A stretch of 64,000 nucleotides of DNA from Steinernema hermaphroditum (taxonomy: Eukaryota; Nematoda; Chromadorea; Rhabditida; Steinernematidae): NCBI GenBank assembly GCA_030435675.1, contig CM059622.1:9982001-10046000 (forward strand), read 5' to 3'. The first letter of the stretch is position 1. Each line of letters begins with the position of its first letter. The notes below the pieces were generated by a model that saw nothing but the letters and a program-made list of their open reading frames with translations, searched no databases and was not told the origin of the DNA. Shown here one piece after another: positions 56,371 through 64,000 of the stretch. The position numbers were made by a program, and so were the translations under genes.

Positions 56371-57755
56371 ATGGCCGAGGGAGGCATTACCCTCGTCAAG
56401 TACCTTCTCTTTCTCGCCAACTTCGTTCTCTGGGTGAGTCCACGAACCTGCAGCTATCCTGAAAGGAACCACGTCTGTGCGCATTCTTTGGCCTAAGTCA
56501 GCATCTTCGTATATTCAAAATCGCCTCTCGCTTCGCCAAAAGTGCGCACAACGGATTTAGGATTGAGAAGTGGTCCCGGGGGACGTCGCCGGAGACGATT
56601 CGGCCCTCCCAAGGCGAAGCTGAGGATTGGTTTTTTTAATAATAAAGCGGCCTTTCAGGTGAGCGGACTCGGGCTCGTCATCACCGGTGCCGTGCTGCAG
56701 CTGAAGTACACTGGTCTTCTGGACATCCTCGGCGATGAGCGTCTGGCGACGCCATTTCTCCTGCTGGCCGCCGGGGCCCTCTGCACCTGTGTTGGCTTCA
56801 TGGGGTGCTGCGGGGCCATCCGTGAGAACTACTGTCTCACGGTCAGTTTCGCGGTACTCCTGGCGCTGCTGCTGCTCCTGGAGACAGCCGCGGCGATTGC
56901 GGCCTACGCCCTCCACGAGCCCCTGCAAGCGTCACTCAATCAACAGCTGACTCAAGTAAGTCTCCCCTGTTAGGCCTGCTGAGGAGGCGCAATCAGCGAA
57001 TTGTGCAATGGGCTGTTAAATGGAGAAGATCGACTTATCCCCTTGAAGGACCGAAAACCGGGAAATTACGTTTTAAGGCTCTCGGAATGAGACGCTTCAA
57101 CAAGTGATCGAAGTTGCTTATCCTAATTGAGGGAGTTATGCGCATCGCGCGGCAAAAACAAACCTCAATAGCGCTTTCTGTTTTGCCGTCCGCCGACTCT
57201 TGTGCCCCGAATTCGCTCCTATCGTCTGACAAGCGAAGATGAAAGAGGGAGATTGGGATGCGGAGACCGAGCGTCCTCATAGCCGATCCATCATGCAGCA
57301 TCGCCTCCTGGAGCATCCATCATTCAGGGCGTTTCGCTTTTTAGTCGAAATCCGATCGATCCGCCTTGTCTTCCGCACTACAGTGGCCCTGAGAGTGACG
57401 CCAATGATCGATGTTTCAGGGCCTCCAGCGCTACAACCGATCGGCCGGCGTTGCCATGGCCTGGGACGAGACCCAGCGAGAACTGCAGTGTTGCGGAGTG
57501 AACAATGCGAGCGACTGGAAGGGCGCCGTGCCCGACTCCTGTTGCATCCACTTCCACCAGGGCTGCGCAAAGATGCCGATGCCATTGCTGCACGCCGAAG
57601 GCTGTATGGGGCGCGTCGAGCACTGGCTGATGGTGAATGCGGCCCTAGTGGGCTGCGCCAGCGCCCTCGTTGGCGCAGTCCAGGTCATCGGCATCTGCTT
57701 CGCCTGCTGCCTCTCCAAGAGCATCTTGAAGGACTTCCACGACTTCTACTATTGA
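56371..57755 (+). CDS. Tetraspanin
   Basis: Three exons: 56371-56433, 56659-56955 and 57420-57755; 231 residues. Four membrane segments are visible: LVKYLLFLANFVLW, LVITGAVLQL, FLLLAAGALCTCVGFMGCCGAI (with the conserved CC before EN-type residues) or its continuation to the FAVLLALLLLLETAAAIA segment, and a C-terminal VGCASALVGAVQVIGICFACCL. The large extracellular loop has the CCG motif in LQCCGVNNASDW, then VPDSCC and two further cysteines. Tetraspanins organise membrane proteins into microdomains. No lysosomal GYxxI signal is at the C-terminus. The second intron (464 nt) is long for this window. AATAAA is at 57831-57836. The gene converges on Frizzled. Confidence 0.92.
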
Positions 57756-58065
57756 CCCCGCGCCCCTTTATTTGTCAGGCTACGGTAGAAATGCTTTTGA
57801 TTCATTGTGAGCGAATGATCTGGTGGCAACAATAAAGTTATGTACAGAAACTGCGGAGATGGTCATGGCGATAAAGAAAACCCTGTGGTCGGCGAGGCGA
57901 CTCGTATTCGATCGGAGTTATGGACGAGAATGCACGGAGAATACTTAGAGAATGCGGGCGATGGCACGGCGAGTTTGGTTGATGGCGAGAAGCACCCATT
58001 AGGACCCGGACTGGGAGAGGCGAGAGGATCTGGGAAGAAGGAACTGTACAGAGGAGAATCGGGAA
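57756..58065. other. Spacer between the convergent tetraspanin and Frizzled genes
   Basis: It holds the tetraspanin AATAAA (57831-57836) in GGCAACAATAAAG. No other feature seen. Confidence 0.6.
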
Positions 58066-60263
58066 CTAGTGAACGTTTGTCCGCACGGGCGAGCGGCCGT
58101 GCACTATCTTCGCGTAGGCCTGTGCGTAGCTGCCGTAGGTCTTAGGGCTGCAGATCCAGAAGGCACACATAATGCCGACGATAAGCTGCGAGAGGTAGCG
58201 GAGAAAGAAGAGCCACTTCTCCGGCTTCAGATCCTCGGTGATGAGGGGGCAGTGCTCGCGGCTTTGAGTGAAGCCGAAGGAGAGGCGATCGGGGCGGTTG
58301 CAACGGACGCCGTACCAGTTGGAAAGCCACGCGTCGCCGGAGCGACTCTGCATGAAGAGACAGAATCCGTAGACGGCCGCCGGAATCATGTAGGCGATAG
58401 CGAACGTCGAGAGGCGCATCATCAGCTTCTCTAGTTTGCGCACATTGTGCTCGATGCCGTTGTGTTTGACGTTGTAGATGTACTTCCGGATGCGGAACAT
58501 GGACACGAAGCCGATGGCGAAGAGCAAGAATCCGATGGCTGAAAGGCGTTGCAGAGGGGCAAACGAAAGGAGACTTACTGAGGGAGATGACGTGCGGGAT
58601 GAAGACGAACTGGAAGAGGGCGTTCGGGCGGAGGTTGCCGACGGAGCAGATGCCGGTAAAGACGTCGCCGTCGATCTGGTTGGTGACGAGTACGGCCAGG
58701 GTGAGCAGCGTGGGCAGACCCCATCCGAAGACATGGAAGTAGGTTGACAACGCCTCGATGGACTCGGGTGCCCATTTAAGGAAGGCGGCGAGGAACCACG
58801 TGAAGCAGAGGACCACCCACCACACCTGGCTGGAGACGGTGAAGTAGTAGTGCACGATGGCCATCATCGTGCAGTAGACGTTGTCCGTTCCCTGAAGGGA
58901 GCTTCAGTGAGGGGAGGGCTTACGTGGTGAAGAGATACCTGCGTGGCGAGGGGGTCTTTCGAGGCGGACTGGACCGCGCAGGAGAGGTTGTTTTCAGCGA
59001 CAAGACCCACCATGTAGACGCCTCCGACGAAAACGTAGCAAACGGAGAGGTAAAGGATTGGCCGTGTGGGGTAGATGAAACGACCCAGGTCGATGAGGAA
59101 GGTAGCCACGGTGAATAAGGTGCAGGCGAAGCACCCCACGGCGCCGGCGCCGACGAGGAAGCGGAGATACTGGCGCGTGCTCCGGTCGAAGAAGAAGGGC
59201 ACGGAGTCGTCGGCGGTACAGGGGAAGGAGCACTGCTCGAGGGTGCGGCTCGAGATCTCCAGGTGGTAATGGGTGCGAGAGATGACCCGCATGTTGACGG
59301 GACACTCAAGTTCGCCGACAGAAAAGACAGAGGGCCGCGTGGAGGACCGAGAGCCATCTTTGGAGCCGGCGGACTTCGCGGGGGGCGCCGAGGAGGAAGT
59401 CTTGTTCTCGCCGACACAGAGGCCCTGCTCCGGGTAGTTATCGCAGGCGAGCGCTGTGGGCCACTTGAAACCGAACTTGTTCATCAGGCTCTCACAGCCA
59501 CTCTTCGCAGAGAGGCAGAGGTGCCGACACGGTGGAATCGGGTCCTTCATCTGTGTGCAAACGGGCGCGTAGACGGTGCACAGGAAGAACTTCAGGTCGT
59601 CACTGCACTGCACCTTCACGAGAGGCATGTACTGGTTGAGTTCCATGGCGGCGTCTTCCTGTTTCGCGTGGCCCAGCGAGTTAGGGTACGTGGTCATGTT
59701 GTAGGGGATGTCGATGCACATCTGCGTTGTGATCGGCTCGCATTTTTCGAACCGCGAGGGGACAAACTGCTGTAAAGGCAACGAGTGTACCGGTTCGAGT
59801 GCTGTTGCTTCTTATCTGCTTCCCGTGCCACCCGCATTGCCCCAAAGATAACCCGGGATCTCCATTAATCTGCATGGCGTGCAAATTGCCAATTAGGCCA
59901 TCTTGCCGGCCCTTATTTGCAGAGCCGATGAGTCACACGCGCTCGCAAATGCAATTAGATCGACCGGAGGAGTTAATCAGCCGCCGCCTTTGTGCTTAGC
60001 CTAATCCTTCCAGAGTGCGAATCGCTAAGAGCGCTAAGCAAACACCACCGCTAGGCGTCAAACGACAATATTTGTTCTTCGTTCTGCAGCGTGCACCCCT
60101 GGGCGGCGACGCCTAATAAATTAGTTTATAGCCCATTATCGGGCTCGATTACCCAATTATCAAAGTGACTTACCTGATCTCCGGCGCCGGCTTCCGCCAG
60201 CCGCGATGCGAGCACAAGAAGTGTGACGATGAGCGAGAACGTCGTCGATGGGAATGAGACCAT
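58066..60263 (-). CDS. Frizzled Wnt receptor
   Basis: Four exons on the minus strand: 60263-60174, 59769-58939, 58891-58579 and 58538-58066; 568 residues. A signal peptide (residues 1-25) precedes the cysteine-rich Wnt-binding domain (about 36-155), with CEPITTQMC, YNMTTYPN, YMPLVKVQCSDDLKFFLC, APVC and PPCRHLC. A Ser-rich linker and ELECPVNM follow, then seven membrane segments with GFxPTRP-like FIYPTRPILYL, WWVVLCFTWFLAA and a final IVGIMCAFWI. The cytoplasmic motif KTxxxW, needed for Dishevelled binding in other Frizzleds, is KTYGSY here, with Tyr for Trp. The tail is short. No trans-splice-like acceptor is seen before the ATG. Confidence 0.93.
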
Positions 60264-61121
60264 TTTAAAACATAATAAATAATGGCGCGGACACCTAATT
60301 AAACGGTGGAAAATGGGCAATAAAGAAGAGAGCCGGAGAAGAGCGGCGAGCTGCGGCGAGGCGGAGGGGAGCGAAGGCGCGGCGCTGCAGATGACCGCGG
60401 GTCGGCGTGCGAGGGAGCGTTCGTGGTGGGAGACGCAGACGACGAGGCGGTGCGCGAGGACGCAAAGAGCGCGTGGCGACGGAGCGTCGCCGGCGCCGTT
60501 TATCGCAGGGAAGATCGGTCATAGATTGAGTGGCATATTGCCAATAGTCGATAGGGAGGGAGTCAATGAGTGACTGATGATCCTACGCGTGTTAGGAATG
60601 CGCGGCTCATAGCCATTGATACAGGCGCCCGCACGCTTTTAGGCGCAGACCGCCACAGAGGAAAGGACAACCTGTCGCAGCCGTTGTTACGGCACAAAGG
60701 GGACAGATGCTGACGGTACGCACGAAGGTTACGGTAAGGGGTTCGGGTGCTGCAAGCTGTTAAATGTGCCCAGGTGTGCGCCATGGCAAATAAAATAAAT
60801 AATAAAATGCAGGAAACAAACAATGAAAAAAGTGAGCAGGAAAACAAATTGCGTTTGAATCCCCGAGGGCCCCAGCTATGGCTAAGGGCTGCGGTGCCGA
60901 TTGACGTGCGGTGCGATCTGAGAATGGGCTAAAACGAGACAGTAGACTGCTTCTGTCTAGATTAGCCTTTAAAAGAGCCTCTGGCGAAGCGAGGCTCAGG
61001 AGTCGGCTAAAGCCGTGTCGTGTGGATCGGTCGTGTTCCCGAAGTCGGCAGCATTTTCTTCCCCGGTTTTCTGGTCGTAGGTTATCTTTCCCCTTTTCAT
61101 TTCCATTTCATTTTTTTCCAG
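60264..61121. other. Divergent intergenic region between Frizzled and the RING gene
   Basis: GC-rich near Frizzled, AT-rich around 60785-60850. No gene supported. Its right end is the polypyrimidine acceptor of the RING gene. Confidence 0.4.
61109..61121 (+). promoter_or_regulatory. Probable trans-splice acceptor of the RING gene
   Basis: CATTTTTTTCCAG directly abuts the start codon. With no leader at all between acceptor and ATG, a spliced leader would supply the whole 5' UTR; an ordinary 5' noncoding exon is the alternative. Confidence 0.55.
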
Positions 61122-62224
61122 ATGTATACCGGTCGTGTTCGTCGTTGCACATCCCGCCGAGATAATCGCCGCCGTCGTGGATGTCCACGAATTAACCAAT
61201 GTGTGCAGTGCGGAGGCCGCCGAGGATTCTGCCGCTGTCAGATCCTTATGTGGGTGCAACAGGTCATCATCTCTGACCCTGAACCTCCCATGATTCATTC
61301 AAAGAATCCGCTTCACTTAGACTTATCGACCGCATGCAACCACCACGAAGTGTCGATGCGTCCTCTTGTTTACGAGCGACCCACTATAGACCTTTCAAAG
61401 GTGCACGATCTCGAGGTACATAACCCTTCCGCCATTCCAACTCAACTACATACCTAGAATCTATGCTGCTTTGGTGGAAGTGTGCAGTGTGTGGTGTGCC
61501 TCGATACTATAGACGAAGGCTGGGATGCAGTAGTCTCCTTCTGTGGAGGTCTCTCCAACGCTCACTGTTTCCACTCCAAATGCTTACTGGAAGCGTCACG
61601 ACACGTATGGGAGAACGACTTGAAGTCTAAGTGCCCGATCTGCCGAGAACCCCTCGAAGAACAAAATCTTCGTTGCATGAACAAGCCAAAACTTCTAGCT
61701 GCTGTCGAAAATTGTGTTTTTCCGATGAAGAAAGAGTTTGATGAACAGGAGATAATGCAGGTGGTAAAAAACTTTTGCCGCAGTGTGAAGGTACCGAAGA
61801 AGGTGAAGACTGTAACGGCGAAACTGATGGTAATCATGTCATGCACAATATCATTGATCTGTTTGTAGTGGGGACTCCAAGACACTGAATTGAATGCCAT
61901 TCTGAATGACAACATTCGCATGCCTCTGATCTCTGGCGAAGATTCTGCGGAAAATACGGGAACCCGTCAACGCGAAACGCACAACAGGCCGAACCTCTCA
62001 AAACTGGTAAGCTTACTTAGAATGACCATATAACGTTTTAATTCCGATTTCAGAGCGAAAGACTAATCCACAATCATCTTCTGCAGCTATGGAGAGCGGA
62101 AGAGAACGCTCGCCGTGCTCGCAGGGAAGAAAGGCAGAGGAGGAAGAAGAAAGAAAAGAAGAAGTCGAAGCGCCGTCACAACCTTCCCCGTAAAGCACGG
62201 AACAGCGAGGGCGGACGAGTTTAA
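61122..62224 (+). CDS. RING-H2 finger protein, probable E3 ubiquitin ligase
   Basis: Four exons: 61122-61415, 61488-61829, 61869-62006 and 62054-62224; 314 residues. Residues 1-98 start basic (RRDNRRRRG) with a small Cys cluster (CVQCGGRRGFCRC). The RING-H2 domain starts at residue 99: CVVCLDTIDEGWDAVV, then a spacing C-x6-H-x2-H-x2-C and a final CPIC before REPLEE. The C-terminal fifty residues are a strongly basic, charged helix with REERQRRKKKEKKKS, a likely nuclear or nucleolar signal. I do not recognise an ortholog. AATAAA lies at 62338-62343. The gene converges on the ISOC2-like gene with 140 nt between stops. Confidence 0.82.
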
Positions 62225-62337
62225 CTTTTTTTCTGACCTCTTCTTATACGTTTTGCGTTTTATAACTGATTTCACGGCGATTCAGACGTATCCGATGCCA
62301 ACCTCGCCTGATCAGTACGATATATTCCTATTTTTTA

Positions 62338-62343
62338 AATAAA
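62338..62343 (+). terminator. Polyadenylation signal of the RING gene
   Basis: AATAAA lies 114 nt after the stop, only about 20 nt before the stop codon of the convergent ISOC2-like gene, so the 3' ends probably overlap. Confidence 0.65.
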
Positions 62344-62364
62344 TATATCTACAGAAAATAGAAA

Positions 62365-63103
62365 TCATTTTGCATTGTTCAAAAGACCAGTGTCAGGGGC
62401 AGAAGTAAGGATAATCTTCTGGACTTCACGGAACTTCGGATGAGCAGCATCTCCAAGAAGCCCTAGAATGACACATTCGCTGGTGGTCAGGACAGCGCCG
62501 GCGCGTTCGAGATGTTTGAAGGCAAACATGCTGGAACAACAGATGAGAACAGAATCTTGAAAAAATAACCACCAACCGATCAGTCATCGAGCGGGACGAA
62601 ACTGCGTCAACAACGATATGCACGTCGATTCCCTTCTCCAAGAAGTCCAACGTCGTCTGGTACACACAAACGTGACCTTCGATTCCACATAAGATGACAG
62701 ATTTTACATCCTTGGCAAGAACTGATTCAACTTCAGGCTTGCACATCGAAAAACGAGTCTTTTCAACAATAGGAACATTAAGTTCCTTCAAATTCAACTC
62801 TGCAACGGTGTGTCCCAGACCTGAAAAAAAGCAACTGTTAGACACCAACGAACTCCACTATAACCTTTGGGATACTGTTCCGTAGCGACAACTTTCATGT
62901 CCAGAATCTTGGCAGCATCGAGGAGACGCTTGGATACTTGAACCACCTCGGGAAAGTGGCAAATGGTGTTCCTGACAGAATGTATTGAGAGCCGCTCATA
63001 ACACTCACAGGACATACCGAAATTTCTCTTGAAGATCGCAGATGAGAAGGCCCGTATTCTTCGGATGGACACGTTTGATGATGGAACTGGCGGCGGCAGC
63101 CAT
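62365..63103 (-). CDS. Isochorismatase domain-containing protein 2 (ISOC2-like)
   Basis: Four exons on the minus strand: 63103-63018, 62971-62865, 62820-62577 and 62530-62365; 200 residues, matching ISOC2 (205) closely. The cysteine-hydrolase triad positions are visible: Asp in [10 protein letters not shown], Lys in VEKTRFSM and Cys in [18 protein letters not shown] and VVDAVSSRS segments are typical of ISOC1/2. These proteins are cytosolic or mitochondrial hydrolase-fold proteins without a defined animal substrate. GCTTTCAG ends 6 nt before the ATG. The gene is divergent from the unknown gene at 63467. Confidence 0.92.
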
Positions 63104-63466
63104 TGTAACCTGAAAGCAATCTGAAGTGACACAGCACAGCGTTCGGAAAAAACAGGAAGAAGAAAATCATAGAACAGGAGCAAGGAATCATGAGTCATGG
63201 AGGCTCTAAATAGATCGATCCAAGACGACGTCCGCACCTCGGCCTACCACTATACACTCAAAGGTCCACCGATCGGAAGACGCGCGCAAACGGAGCGATC
63301 GAAACGTTATCGAGACAGCTGGAAGACGCACGACGTCTCCTCAGTCGGATCGCTCCGGGACCGCGCGAGGACTTCTTCGGCTTCTTCAGCGTTGCCGGAA
63401 GCAGAGTTTTGCATCGGAGATCCGATCGAAGTCACATGTGCGAACAGAATCGATTGACCGAGCGCG
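63104..63466. other. Divergent promoter region of ISOC2-like and the next gene
   Basis: A plus-strand frame of 86 codons (63197-63457) ends at a stop just before the next ATG and may be an upstream ORF or chance. On the minus strand GCTTTCAG (63110-63117) is the probable acceptor of the ISOC2-like gene. Confidence 0.4.
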
Positions 63467-64000
63467 ATGGCCGCGTCGCATTTGGCCAAACGTCCAGCGA
63501 TGAAGGCTGCTTCGGAGAGGCTCATGGCTACCGTAATCGAAGAGACGGTAGGCGACCGAGAGAACCTTGAGGAGTTGTGACCGGGTGTTCCAGGAGGAGG
63601 ACGACTATGTCGCCTTCGTGAGACCCCAAGGGCGTCCGGTAGTGATAAGGCCGACGGCGAGCAGCACCGAACTCGATGAGCTGTCGGGTGAGTCCCTCGG
63701 TAGTCGTCGCCAGCCACTTCCTGACTGATTCACCTTTAGTTACTCTGACTGTGACCACAATAGAGAGCGACGACACCGTTTTCGCGGGTAATTCGTCGAG
63801 TACGCTGCTGGAAGCCGTGAAACGGAGCCTTGTGAAGCCGGCCGAAAACAGGAGTCCGGCCGAAGTCGGCACCATTTTCGTGAGAGGGCGCCTCGCTGTT
63901 GACTTTTGCGATTTGCGACTTTCAGAACTTCGTGTGTCATCTTCCCTGCCTGGCGAACTTCTCCGACGACACGAAGCGGGCGATCTGTGCGAAGAGCGTT
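63467..64000 (+). CDS. Unrecognised gene, 5' part
   Basis: Exons 63467-63547, 63594-63687 and 63740 to the window edge join in phase with introns of 46 and 52 nt. An in-frame TGA lies 12 nt upstream of the ATG, supporting this start. The product begins with a basic helix (HLAKRPAMKAASERLMATVI), then EEDDYVAFVRPQGRPVVIRP and a Ser/Thr/Val-rich strand region (VTLTVTTIESDDTVF). These alternating strands suggest a beta-rich globular domain, but I cannot name a family. The open frame may end in a further splice site near 63929. It is truncated by the window. Confidence 0.55.

Overview
The window is animal nuclear DNA, most likely from a nematode with a compact genome. Three observations point there. 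A small secreted protein at 45463-45922 has the layout of the nematode-specific ground-like domain. Many start codons sit 0-14 nt after a TTTCAG-type splice acceptor, as expected for spliced-leader trans-splicing. Introns are very short, mostly 37-60 nt, with GT-AG ends. I cannot name the species.

Layout. 1-20003 is a satellite array of units of about 82-97 bp (roughly 145 copies by length). It is broken by a GC-rich island (9406-9897) and by a full-length BEL/Pao LTR retrotransposon (11326-18588) with matching 518-bp LTRs and a 5-bp ATATT target duplication. 20004-24376 is a nest of elements: a 5'-truncated RTE-like retrotransposon, a tyrosine-recombinase gene between direct repeats, and a fold-back element split by a Harbinger-like element with TTA target duplications.

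24683-51994 is gene-dense: MRPL38 (+), SH3BGR-like (+), UPRT-like (-), an orexin/allatotropin-type GPCR (+), an E75/Rev-erb nuclear receptor (-), SLC35F5-like transporter (-), an FBXO28-like F-box protein with a long N-terminal extension (+), a ground-like secreted protein (+), a CACTG-ended MITE, then a minus-strand run of NDUFS5, DET1 and a RERG/RASL-type GTPase that looks like an operon. 52187-55650 is a composite repetitive element with mirrored minisatellites. 56371-64000 holds a tetraspanin (+), Frizzled (-), a RING-finger protein (+), an ISOC2-like hydrolase (-) and the 5' part of an unrecognised gene (+).

The genes are mostly unrelated housekeeping and signalling genes, so there is no single pathway. 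Exon models were built by eye from reading frames, splice signals and family conservation; total coding length is a multiple of three for every complete model. The FBXO28-like gene lacks its first exon and the last gene runs off the window. No clear tRNA, rRNA or CRISPR was seen.
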